Assembly (NCBI GenBank): GCA_948474755.1
Contig: CAOLHI010000255.1
Span: 1 to 64,000 of the forward strand
DNA length: 64,000 nucleotides
DNA from: Ctenosaura bakeri
Taxonomy: Eukaryota; Chordata; Lepidosauria; Squamata; Iguanidae
Direction: 5' to 3'
The position numbers were made by a program, and so were the translations under genes. Positions 11,040-21,420 of the stretch are shown here, in pieces (the stretch's first letter is position 1; every line of letters begins with the position of its first letter). The notes beneath the pieces are model-generated. The model did not search any database and had not been told where the DNA came from. It was given only the letters and a program-made list of their open reading frames with translations.

Positions 11040-13430
11040 CCAAGTTCCACAGAGAGCAATACAAAAATGCATTTGTCTGTAGGATATGTATGACAAGGAT
11101 TAATACGGCATGTACTCATTCCTGGATTCAAGAAGCTTAATATAAGGAAAAATATTTGACAGAACCCTTCCTCAGGTTGGCCCTGTAGTTCCTATCTTTG
11201 GACTTCTGTCACTCACCTTGCCCTAAGATCCCTTCTTGGTTCTAGTACTCAGGACTCAAAGTGATCACTATACTGGGCAAGGAGCTATGTTGATCAGTGG
11301 TTCAGTATGGTAAACCATGACCAGTCTTCTTTTTCAGTTCTTTAATGTAAACAATCATAGTTGTAGAAAATTAAACAAACATAAACTCCCAGAACTCTTT
11401 CCTTTTTCACAGCTTCCCAAGTCCTCTTCTGACTTCTTCTTAACTTCTTCTTAATGTTGTCTCTAATTGTCCTCTCTGTTTTTGATCTTTTCCTTATCTG
11501 CCTCTAGTTTTCTTCATTCACTCTCTGTCAAAAGGCTTCCCTTCATTGCATTCCATGAGGTGTGCCTAACTTCTCTCTTCACAACAAGGATGATGTCAAG
11601 TCTAAGGAAACTAAATAAGTGAAATCACATTTCACACTTTTGTGATACCTCATCACCATAGTTGCCACCCAGGTTTTGCCTACGGCAAAAATATAAAGCA
11701 AATTCTCAAGTTCTTCCTCTAGCAAAACCTCTGTGGCATTTCAAAAAACATTAAACAAATTTCAACTGAGTTAGCAAAAATTATCTGGGAGATCTGATCT
11801 CTACAGTGCTTCTTAGTATTCTTTTACATCATTTCTTCTCATTACGGTGACAGAAAGGATTATGAGTGAGAGCAGTGAAAGAAAAATCAAAGTTGTGTGA
11901 AAAGCATGCAACAAATGCCAACTTAAGAACCCATGAACATTTTGGGATTGCTAATTAAATCTGCCTCAATATGACAGATACAGACTTTTTGGCAAATCTC
12001 TTTTGTTGTTTATCTTTGGATTCTAGTGACTAAAAGAAGGAAAATGAGAAACCATCACAATGTTAACAAGTAATTACATTTATTGGTCTTGTGATGGAAC
12101 TATAGAATAGAACTGCTGCAGCATGTTGTGTGGGTTATACCAAACTGTGGATTAATGAAGAAAATGAAATTTCTAGCACAAGGATCTAACAATACAGAAA
12201 ATCAATGGCTTTATACCATTTCATATTTTATCTTTTAGAAATTGATTTAACATATCAGTCTGTACTACACAATCATGGAAAGCGGAAAACATACCTTTGT
12301 TTCATTAAAATGGTTATTAAAAGCACTGGGCAAAATTTACATCAAATAGGAAGGTTACAGGCTTGAATTTCTTTTGATTAAGTAATATATAAAAGTGCTA
12401 ATGTCAGCTGGAGCATATTTCATAAGTCTTTTACAGTTAATTCTAATTTCATTAAGTGATTTCAAAAAATTCCAAAAACATTTAAGTGATTTCAAAATGA
12501 TTCCCCGCCCCATGTAGTATCTATTCTTATCCTGCTAATTCTTAAAACAGAGCACTAACAGTGAGGAGAATTCCATCTGGTTATTACTTTTCTTGATTTT
12601 TATAAGAATAATGTAACACTATTGCAGCTATGGAGACGTTAAGGGCTTCCTTCACTCAGAATAAGCAGCGTCAACTTTGTAGAATGAATATAAAATTTGT
12701 GATGAACTTTCTTTCATACTCTTACTAATGGATTTACCAATATAGACCTCCCCTCAAGAAACCTTTAAAATAAGCCCGAAAAAAGTGGCCAGTTGCTTAA
12801 ATATTCAGATCTCATTAAATGGGAAGGAAACATCCCTAAACAATAGAATGAATATAATTTAACAAAAGTCACTATAACACAGTGATTCCTGTGCTTAGGT
12901 CTAATGATATAAATCTTTGCAATTTGATCTTCTTATGAGAGGATAACTGATTTCTATAGTTTTCCCCCAATGCAGGAAAAAAAAGGAACGTTTCTCCTCC
13001 ATTCTCCCCCAATGTTCACAAATTGCAAAGTTTTTTTTGTGAAATTACTCTGCACAGAAATACAAGCAGGCTTTTTTGAATGAGAATAGTGGCATTCTGC
13101 TAAAAAAAAAAAATGGCTTCCAAGTAGTCACTTTTTTCTGATACTTTTGTTTTGTTTTGGTTTGTGCTACCTCCAACCCCATGTGGTTATCTGAAGTGTT
13201 CTTCCCCCCAGGAAAAAATTGACCTTTACATACAACACCCCTCCACTTTTCACACAATACCCCCTCCCATTTTCATAAACTCACATTTTATATTTATTAA
13301 TTTGCAAAAAGCACGTTTGCTCTTTAAAATCCCAGTTTTTGCAAAAAAAGCCAAGTAGGAGTTCTCAAATGTACATTTGTTAAACAATATATGTGTTTCC
13401 CATTAAAACATTTCTACAAGAATCCCCTGG
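11040..13430. other. Unassigned AT-rich intronic sequence
   Basis: Poly(A)/poly(T) runs and short direct duplications (TTTAAGTGATTTCAAAA twice near 12450-12500). No gene, RNA or transposon boundary is recognised. Confidence 0.45.
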
Positions 13431-14060
13431 AGAATCAGGGTCCATATTGCTTCTTGTTGTATGCTCCAGTCAGCAAATTGGAAAAAGGTAGATGAAATGC
13501 AAGAACTGATGGGCAGTTAAGTTGGTCCAGGTCAATCATGGGTTATCTAGCAGCATGAAGGAAGAAGCAAGAGGGTGGTCATAAGCTGGTTCAGAAATAG
13601 CACAGCAAGTCAGTCCAAATAAACAAAGCCAGCAAGGATGAAAATAAGAGTTGTAAACAGTAGCCAATCGAAGGTCCAGAGAACACAAAATGCCAGAGAA
13701 CTACCAATCACCATGATAGATGGCTATTAAGCAACAAAACTGCCAGTGAACTGCTGGAATATTTATAGCCAGGCATCTCAAGATACCAGATGCTTGATTA
13801 GTCAGTGTCTCCTACTTGAGAGCCTCTGGGACCAACATAACTCCTCCTTATCCCTCCTAAGCTCAGCAAATGGCTGCACCACATCTTCAACCTCCTGCTG
13901 GGGAGTCTGGCCCCTCTGCTTCAGCCCCCAGCACCTCTGACTCAGAAAGACCTCCAACATGAGGAGTCGTACATTCCTGGCATTCTGACTCTGTGTGTGA
14001 ATCTTCCAACTCTAGAGGGACAGTTATGACATTCTGAATAGTCATATGGCCTCCCCCTCC
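13431..14060 (-). mobile_element. Probable LTR fragment (minus strand)
   Basis: Read on the minus strand there is a good TATA element (TATAAATA, complement of 13760-13767) preceded by a C/G-richer U3-like stretch and followed by R/U5-like sequence. It lacks certain TG...CA ends and a target duplication, so the boundaries are approximate and the LTR call is an inference. It could belong to the same LTR type as 16860-17400 or be unrelated. Confidence 0.35.
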
Positions 14061-14221
14061 CCATTATTGGATGCAATATTTCTGAGGGATGGGTGGGTTT
14101 CAATGGCCCAAGTTACAAACAGGAAATGAAAAACGGCAAATATTCTTTTCATTTCTACCCAGGGCAGGGCTCTACAAATTATGCTAGGCTTTGTTCTCAG
14201 TCCTTTCTACTAGCTAATAAT

Positions 14222-14845
14222 TGTCATGAGCCAGGCTGCGCATGCTGCCGAATTAAGACGGGGACTCTGAGTTAGACTTGGACTCCCAGCTGGGGGAGGA
14301 TCTCTTGGAGGGAGAGGGGGCTACTCCAGAGTCAAGGGAGGGGCCTGCCAGCGACCCCACAGCCGTCCCAGGGCTGGATCCCGAGCCAGTACTGCAGCAG
14401 AAGAGACCAGTGCTTCTGGGTCGACAGAAGCTGCTGTTTCTGACTCCAGCCTGGAGTTTGCAGCAGACTCTCCCCCCACTTTCCTCCAGAGGTGGCTGGA
14501 GAAGGAGGCGGTTCGCAGATCGCAGAGGCTGTGAGAAAAGCGTTTGAAGTCTGAGGACCTCCAGCTGTGAGCTGGGCCAACGGACATTTGATCAGCCCCA
14601 GCTGGGCTAAAGACTATGTATTTAAGACAGACGCTGGAGGGAGCTGGGCACGGGGCAACAACTGTCTACCACCCAGGAATCTGCATCCTGTATCATGGGC
14701 TTTCTGTTCCAGGCTAATCCTTGCTGTTGAGTTGGCGGCCTCTGTTTGTTTTGGGTGACGTAACCTCTTGATTACTTTATTACTAAAAAGTCATAAACCC
14801 AGCTCCTGCCTCTGTGTCTGCTTAAGCCACCGCCTGACATTGACA
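14222..14845 (+). mobile_element. Solo LTR of an LTR retroelement
   Basis: It begins TGTCATGAGC and ends ACATTGACA, giving perfect 5-bp terminal inverted repeats TGTCA/TGACA. It is flanked by the 5-bp duplication ATAAT at 14217-14221 and 14846-14850. A TATTTAAG promoter-like element lies at about 14619, and the upstream U3-like part is GC-rich. No second LTR and no internal genes are present, so it is a solo LTR left by LTR-LTR recombination. A 5-bp duplication fits both endogenous retrovirus and Gypsy groups. I cannot decide between them. Confidence 0.9.
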
Positions 14846-14850
14846 ATAAT

Positions 14851-15348
14851 GAATACTACTTCCATCATAATGGCATAAAAACGTAACAAAATTTTCAACA
14901 CAGATACTGTTTGATGAAACTAGTAATTCATCTCATATCATTTATCCCAGTTTATTTAGGGGAATTCAAGTATGAATACATTTATGATTACATGAAATTT
15001 CTTTTTTACTTTTAATATTTGATTAATTTCACAGATCTTTTCTTCCCTTTTCCCAAATTTTTAAGACTATCCTTTCTCTGTTCAAATGTACATATCTCAT
15101 ACATACTCAGATATTAATTGTGTTGTTTTCAGCACAAAGTTCAAAATGTGGGAAAATGTGCATTGGTTGAGAATGTTCCCATTTTGATACAAATCTGACG
15201 AATGATGACTTTCTGTTCTGTTTCTGAAATTTTATGTACATTCACCCAGGAGTAAACACTACCAAATTCAGTGGATTCAGTGGTGTTTCCTTCTGAATGC
15301 AAATGTTCAAATATGACAGCAAAGAATCTTCTTCAAACAGATGAAACA
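14851..15348. other. Unassigned intronic sequence
   Basis: AT-rich. The motif CAGGAGTAAACACTACCAAATTCAGTGG (part, near 15248) resembles a decayed dispersed repeat also hinted at near 35990, 39695, 55285 and 61050. No gene. Confidence 0.4.
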
Positions 15349-15601
15349 GGGAGCCCTGGTGGCGTAGTGGTTAAATGCCAGTACTGCAAGCCACAAGGTT
15401 GTGAGTTCGATCCTGCCCGGCTCCAAGGTTGACTCAGCCTTCCATCCTTTCACAGGTCGGTAAAATGAGTACCCAGCTTGTTGGGGGCATGTATAGAAAT
15501 ATTTCAAAATACATGCTATTTGTAAGTTGCTCGCTGCTTCGATCCATACGGAGAGGCGGGATACAAATAAATAAATAAATAAAAATAAATAAAATAAAAT
15601 G
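15349..15601 (+). mobile_element. tRNA-derived SINE with L2-like tail
   Basis: It starts GGAGCCCTGGTGGCGTAGTG, whose TGGCGTAGTGG is a Pol III A box, followed by the B box GGTTGTGAGTTCGATCC. The body runs to GGAGAGGCGGGATACAAATA plus an AAATA repeat tail. The 3' end resembles L2 LINE ends, which suggests L2 machinery mobilises it. AAACAG flanks both sides (15344-15349 and 15603-15608), a plausible short target duplication. An inverted copy is at 31369-31595. Confidence 0.9.
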
Positions 15602-16427
15602 TAAACAGTCTCAGAGAACTGCTGCCATATACAGCTAGCTTGCTGTGAGGGTGGAGACAATCTCCGTGACCACAAATGTTGCAGATCAAGAGAGAACGTC
15701 AAACTCCAACCTGTCACTCCCCTGTATTAAGTATGGCACCAAAAGAATAGCAAAAAGTTCAGTCAGGCTCAAACAAGCTAATTTTGGCTCTGCCAGACCC
15801 ATGGTGGGGCATGTTATAATTTCTCTATTTTTTCTGTTCTTTTTCACTGTTTCAAAGTGTGCCCCTGAAAAAACTTTCAGAGCCAAACCACAGCCAAATC
15901 CCAAAGTTATTTTTCTGGAGAGACATGTTTTTATAACCAACATTTCAGTTTTTTATGGTCGTGGGGGGGGTCCCCTGGGGGCATCAAGGGGCAAATAGGA
16001 TGTCCTAAAGGGCTACGCATGGTCCACAGACTGCATGATCCCTAACTCTGGCATAGAGGCTTGTTTAGCATGGTATATTAGCTCTCTTATAGTCTTCAGT
16101 TGACCAAGTGGTCCTATAACCTAAGTGTTACCAAACAAGACCAGTTCACAGAGAAACATTCTCATGACTGCCCTACTTCTGATAGAGATGTATCCATACT
16201 CTCATTGAAAAGCTGGAAACTTCCTCCCCACTTTTCCATGTTGGGTAGCTAGGATCTTGCTTCATAAGGACAGCTGATTTTTCTCCTTTCCATCCTGCGC
16301 ACTTTCAAACAACCTTCTGGAGGTTAGTTATTGTCCTATCTCAGTCCTGGCACAGCTGATAAATTAAACAAAACAAACTGAATATCTCCCAGCTTGTAGA
16401 GTCGATGGCTTTCACAGCCAGATTCCA
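15602..16427. other. Unassigned intronic sequence
   Basis: An open frame over about 15645-15998 has no recognisable domain and is matched by a comparable one on the other strand, so coding is not supported. A G8 run lies at about 15961-15969. Confidence 0.4.
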
Positions 16428-16619
16428 TTGGTTCTTGTGGGTTTTTCGGGCTTTGAGACCGTGTTCTGGTTATATTTTCTCCTGACGTTTCACCTGCATC
16501 TGTGGCTGGCATCTTCAGAGGAATTCCTCTGAAGATGCCAGCCACAGATGCAGGCGAAACATCAGGAGAAAATACAACCAGAACACGGTCGCAAAGCCAA
16601 AAAAACCCACAAGAACCAA
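16428..16619. repeat. 192-bp spacerless palindrome (two 96-bp arms)
   Basis: The left arm runs from TTGGTTCTTGTGGGTTTTTC to CATCTTCAGAGGAA and the right arm is its reverse complement, centred on GAATTC at 16521-16526. The arms are equal in length and differ at roughly six positions (about 94 percent by eye). The arm sequence, with CTGCATCTGTGGCTGGCATC, looks like the end of a dispersed reptile repeat, so this is probably a head-to-head pair of the same fragment. The family is not named with confidence. Confidence 0.9.
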
Positions 16620-16639
16620 TCTCTCAGCTTGTTACTTAT

Positions 16640-17400
16640 TTACAGGCAGTAGGCAAGGAATCATAAAGTCCAACATAAACAAAGTCTGGCAGGGTTTCAT
16701 GGCAAGGGAGTGTCCAAGATCAATCCGAGCATTTCTCAAGGCATCCAGCAAGGTAGTAGGTCAGATATGCTCTGACAACTCCTGGAAGGGAAGGATGCCA
16801 GCTAAATATGTCCTGAGCCCAGCACAGTTGAGACTTGATTGATTGCTGCCAGTTATAAGTGTTAGAGGTAAGTATAAGAGGTAAGCGTTCCTCTATATCT
16901 GAAGAAGCAGGACACTCTGTTGGAGCTAGCACCGTCCCCTTTTCTGTTTCCAGCAATATAGCCTCTCTCTGTACAGCAGGGCCTGGCATGCCTTCTGTTT
17001 CAGCCTCTGGCATGCCCTATGTTTCAGACTCTGAGTCAGAGTCCATGCTCTGGGAGCAGGGCATGACGCCTATATAAACTTGTACAAGGGTAAATCTGTT
17101 TGTCTCAGTCCTGTGGGGAAGATAGAGTCAGCTGCTAGACTAGGAAACTTAAGTGCCTGAAAGGTCTAATAGATTTTGCATGTCTTGAGGCTCATATATA
17201 TTTACCTGTTGAGGAAGATCTGTTTATAAGCTAAAACGATATGCGAGGGGTTTTTATGTCAGTTTCTGCATCCATTTCATGTCTGTTTAATATGAATAAA
17301 CTTTTATGTGTAGTGTTGGTACCTTTGTTTTGTTTTGGTAGATTCTCAGATGTGAGTGGGTCAGCCTGCTGAGGCCAGCACAACCTGAACATACACTACA
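16640..17400 (+). mobile_element. Probable LTR-like region
   Basis: A TATATAA promoter element at 17071-17077, a following transcribed-like stretch and an AATAAA signal at 17295-17300 are ordered as in an LTR U3-R-U5. The upstream U3-like part holds repeated GCATGCC and TGTTTCAG motifs. Exact termini and a target duplication were not found. Part of 16640-16860 reads better as an LTR on the opposite strand, so two overlapping remnants are possible. Confidence 0.4.
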
Positions 17401-18185
17401 ACCTCAGTTTTAATCTGGGTTTTCTGTTTCTTTAGCACAGACGGATGAACTAAATTTCACCTACGGAAAGAGAGGTTTCACTTCCTCTGTTCTCATAGTT
17501 TTTGAATTTGAACTAATTTGTCACAAACAATGGCAATGTTGAAAGACTCATTATCACTTCACTCACTTCCGTGAGGAGTCTGGGCCAATAGCCAAATTAC
17601 CCTCACAAGTGGTTTTGTCAAAATCTGCCTCAAGGAAAAGGGAAAATGCATTGAGCCACAGCAAGTTAATAAGGCTAATTTAGTTAATTTATGTGACATT
17701 TTCTTAAAAACTATTGGTGATAGTCCATTCAGAGATGATGAACTCTTGGTAGAGATTAACTTCCACAAAGGAAAAGGTGTGCACTTGAACATTTAAAAGG
17801 AAGTTTTCCTTATTATAGTTAGACCAGACTGGGCAGCAAGTATACCTAGTGATTTTGTGATTCATGTTGAAGCAGGAAGGTGTACATCTTCACTTATTTC
17901 ATTCTTGAACACAGGAATAATTTTAAACTTTGTATCTCCACTCTACAAGATCATAAAAGCTTTTGCACATTTGAGGACCCTTTTATGAAAAGTGTTTTTT
18001 GCATGAAACTTCTTTTGTACATAAGGCAGGTCCCTTTTGTTTGGGAGTTCATTCATAATAAGTCAACATCTCTTAGCTAGACTGAAACACACTGTTCTTT
18101 CATTCAGACATAATATACTTTCAGGTCAGACCACAGTGAAACAGTTGGCAATGCATATTTACCAAGGCATCATAAACTAATCCAG
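17401..18185. other. Unassigned intronic sequence
   Basis: No repeat boundaries or exon are seen. The open frame near 17559-17792 (minus) has no domain and no splice context. Confidence 0.4.
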
Positions 18186-18189
18186 CTTC

Positions 18190-18292
18190 TTCCAATCCAA
18201 TATATTTCAAACTACAACTCTCATCAACCATAAACGCTAGCCATGCTGTCTGGGGCTGATGGGAGTTGTAGTCCACAACATCTGGATGGTAC
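18190..18292. repeat. Short palindromic dispersed repeat
   Basis: AACTACAACTCTCATCA at the left and TGATGGGAGTTGTAGT at the right are inverted copies around a short GGGGC core, followed by CATCTGGATGGTACC. The same phrases recur near 3784, 35860, 40752 and 62740. This is the form of a short MITE-like element with no coding capacity. Confidence 0.6.
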
Positions 18293-18383
18293 CAACATCA
18301 TGAGAGAAGGCTGATTCCATCACAAAGTGAAAATGGAGTCCACAGAGCTCATCATTCACCAACATATATCCTTCACTAAAGGT

Positions 18384-18422
18384 CTGATGATGATGGTGAT
18401 GATGGTGATGATGATGATGATT
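18384..18422. repeat. (GAT)n/(GATGGT)n microsatellite
   Basis: An imperfect run of about 13 GAT/GGT trinucleotides. Confidence 0.95.
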
Positions 18423-18957
18423 TTTAAAAAATCATCCTTCTCACTTGCCACAGTGATTAGGAAGCCTGAGCTATGCTGGAGCAAGAGAGTTGATTCCAAC
18501 TGCTGGTCTGTTTGTGGGCTCCTTGAATTTACACTTCTAGGAGCAAAATTTGGACATGATGCTGACCTTATATGTTTGGACACGAGAGCATACTTCACAA
18601 CTTCACAGAGATAACAGCTCTCTGGTAAACACTTACTCTGATTTACTCAGGTAAACAACTGAGTTGCACATTGCAAAGTTCTCTAATCATCTGCTTCCAT
18701 GTCTTGCCAGATGCTTGGTGATACTGTAGCCTCAACCATAGCCAGTATTCCTTAAGGGCAGAAATGGAATTCACCATGTTGTTTTACTTCTGACCCAATA
18801 ACAGCCAAAAATCTGGAAACATCCATTAGGAAAATATACATGCATGTGATTTTCAGGAAAAAGTAATCTTTTGTAACTTTTACACATAAAGAGAAATTTA
18901 TTCATGCTTCCCTCAATGTAACTAGACATTCAAAATCATCACCAGATCTTGAAAGAC
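18423..18957. other. Unassigned intronic sequence
   Basis: Nothing recognised. Confidence 0.4.
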
Positions 18958-18960
18958 TAT

Positions 18961-19394
18961 GGCCCTTTTCGCACTGTACCTCTGTCTGGTGCAGTCACAT
19001 GGGAATCACATGAGCAGCCTCTTCCATGAGGCTCTCACGTTGCTGCTGCTTTGGCTCTGCAGGAGTTGCCTGCCTGCCAGCAAGCAGGCAACATAACAGC
19101 TCTGCCTCATCCTTCTGCAGTGCAGCTGTGTATTTTCCCAGGCTGCACTGGAGGAGGAAGCACGAGGGCCACAGCTCCGGAGCTCTGCATGCAAGGTAAG
19201 TGCGTGCGGGGCACTGGAGCAATGCGCAATCAAGCACCATTTCAGCCAAAAGCTGAAAATGATATAGTGCACAATCAGTGCCTGCCAGCCCTGGAAGCGT
19301 CGCGCAATTGCAAGGACATCATCTGAAATGCTCCTTGCAATTGCGCGATGCTCCAGAGGCCCTTTTGCATGACAAATGTCATGCGAAAAGGGCC
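18961..19394. mobile_element. GGCCCTTTTCGCA-terminus MITE
   Basis: Perfect termini GGCCCTTTTCGCA and TGCGAAAAGGGCC are bordered on both sides by TAT (18958-18960 and 19395-19397). Inside are GC-rich blocks including CTGCAGTGCAGC and paired GCAATTGCGCG words around 19300-19345 that form an inner inverted repeat. Open frames on both strands are chance products of GC richness. Same family as 9769, 39749 and 41946. Confidence 0.9.
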
Positions 19395-19397
19395 TAT

Positions 19398-19870
19398 GTC
19401 ATTGCACACTGGCTTTGATAAACTTGTTGGTAAGTAGTCCCATTTACTGGAATAGGAGAATTTAGAAGAGATTTGTGATTTGTTTATAGTGCTTCACTCT
19501 TACGCTCCTTTAGTTGCTTTACCTACATTCTACCAATGATTGTTCTTTTATGTGCTTACATTAATTAAATTTTACTATAATTTAAGCCATTTATTTTTCA
19601 GCTGTTTGCAGGGAGACAGTGAAAACTGAAAGTCTCTGCCCCTTAATAAGAGGCAGGCAAAATTCACCTAAATTTTAGACAAGGGGGAAAGTATGGCTTA
19701 CTTTACTGATGAAAGCAGCTAAGGGATTCCCTCCTTCCTTGCTTCCATCTTCCCCTGGTAACTTTGAAAAATGAGAAAAATAGGAAAGGAAAAGTAGAGG
19801 AAAAAATAGCCGCCTTGTACTAATAAGGTACATTCCACTCATCAATAACTGAAATGAATTCACTCACTCC
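19398..19870. other. Unassigned intronic sequence
   Basis: AT-rich, nothing recognised. Confidence 0.4.
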
Positions 19871-19872
19871 CC

Positions 19873-20070
19873 TTGTTGTTGTGAGTCTTCAAGTTGTTTC
19901 TGACTTTTGGAAACAGTAAGGCAAGCCTACCATGGAGTTTTCTGGGGCTGAGGGTGAGTGACATACCCAAGGTCACCCAGCAAGTTTCCATGGCCAAGCA
20001 GGGAATCAAAGCCTCATCTCCAGAGTCATAGTTCAGCACTCAAACTATTACACCACACTGACCCTTACTC
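19873..20070 (-). mobile_element. tRNA-headed SINE (AAC-tail family), minus strand
   Basis: Plus-strand text starts TTGTTGTTGTGAGTCTTCAA, the complement of the family tail (TTGAAG...CAACAACAA), and continues through AAGGTCACCCAGCAAGTTTCCATGG to a decayed tRNA-like head with ACTATTACACCACACTG. The A-box region is recognisable, the B box is degraded. Confidence 0.8.
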
Positions 20071-21040
20071 ACTCCCCTATATCACCTCTATTTAAAAGGA
20101 ACAGAAATCACCTCTGTTCTGTGGGGAAATTAGCACTCTCCCAAGATTTCAGTTCATGTTTGATATATTTAACAAAAATAACCTGCTCCACAAAACTAAA
20201 ACACAGTGTAATTTTATCTACACAGTTTACTCAGGAACTGTGGAAATTGTTAAAAAATGAAAATTTAGAAATCTAACAAATCACACAAAGAGTCAATTGC
20301 ACTGGTGTGGTGACAGCATTATAACTCAGCATTCAGTAGCAACGCCTGGACTATTTAATAATATCAGGAAGCCAGTCTGAATGAACATTTCCCCATCTCA
20401 GTACTGTCACCTCAGTACATTGGTATTACCAGTTTATTCTGCACCATGGTTTATGAACAAATAAAAACAAGTATGTTCATCTATAACACTGAGAACGACA
20501 TGAAAAAGAAGCTGAAGCCCTGAACAGGTTTTACACCATTCTTATTTCCTGAGGCAAAATGTGCATCCATATGGTCTTGAAAGTGATGAAACCAAAAATG
20601 AGGTTCCAAGATCTGGAATTAGCACATTACTCTTCAAAACAAACAAACAAAAAGCTATCTAAAAGATAGTGTGCATTGCAACCTCTCTCAAATGGCATGG
20701 ATTTTGTGGTTTCCCTAAAATGTTAGTTGTGCACCAAGTTTTAAAAGACTATATTAAAATTAACCACTGAAGGACTGAAGAGGAACATCTGAAATTTCAT
20801 ACAGTGGAGTGGCAAATATTATATTAGCTTCAGCCATTATTCAATTACTGTATGAAGATCAACTTTTAAAGAAGCAATTTGGATGCTTAGGGTCACTTTC
20901 TAGGCATATTTAACTCAGAAGAAAGTACAACTACAGTCAATAGGAATCGTGTCTGGGCAAGCAAATATAGGATTACACCATCCCTACAGCATAATCATAT
21001 TCATCCAGTATTTTATTCCTTGGAGTTTCTCCAAAATACC
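20071..21040. other. Unassigned intronic sequence
   Basis: Includes an AAACAAACAAACAAA run near 20636. No gene or boundary recognised. Confidence 0.4.
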
Positions 21041-21041
21041 C

Positions 21042-21205
21042 TATTTGCCGGTGTATAAGATGTGCCAGTGTATAAGATGCACCCCATTTATATGCCACCA
21101 AGTATTATTTGCTGATGTATATGATACACTGGCATATAAGATGCACCCCGTTTTCAAACTGTATTTTTTTTGGGGGGGGGAGTGAGTCTTATACACCAGC
21201 AAATA
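21042..21205. mobile_element. MITE with TATTTGCCGGTGTATAAG termini
   Basis: TATTTGCCGGTGTATAAGAT at the left and CTTATACACCAGCAAATA at the right form terminal inverted repeats. Internal repeats of GTATAAGATGCACCCC suggest tandem growth of the subterminal region. A G9 run sits near 21172. The superfamily is not decided from sequence alone. Confidence 0.75.
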
Positions 21206-21235
21206 CAGTAAATATGTACTGTGGCCAGTTTCATG

Positions 21236-21420
21236 CAATAGCTGGAGTGCTAGACTAGGAATTTAGGGTTCAAATTGCTACCTACTTGGAAACTCACTGG
21301 GAGACCTTGGGCAAACCATACTTTCTCCTTCTCAAAGGAAGGCAAACCACCTCTGAATAAATCTTGCCAAGAAAATCCTCTAATAAGTTCACTTTAGGGT
21401 TGTCATCAGAAATGAAGGAA
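21236..21420 (+). mobile_element. Decayed SINE body (AAC-tail family)
   Basis: Phrases such as GGAGACCTTGGGCAAACC, AAGGAAGGCAAACCACCTCT and AATAAATCTTGCCAAGAAAA are the body of the SINE family at 46251. The tRNA-like head is mostly decayed (GTGCTAGACTAGGAATTTAG) and the tail ends before the AAC repeat. Confidence 0.7.

Noticed and set aside
15307..15717. 136-codon minus-strand frame
   Set aside because: It reads antisense through a tRNA-derived SINE.
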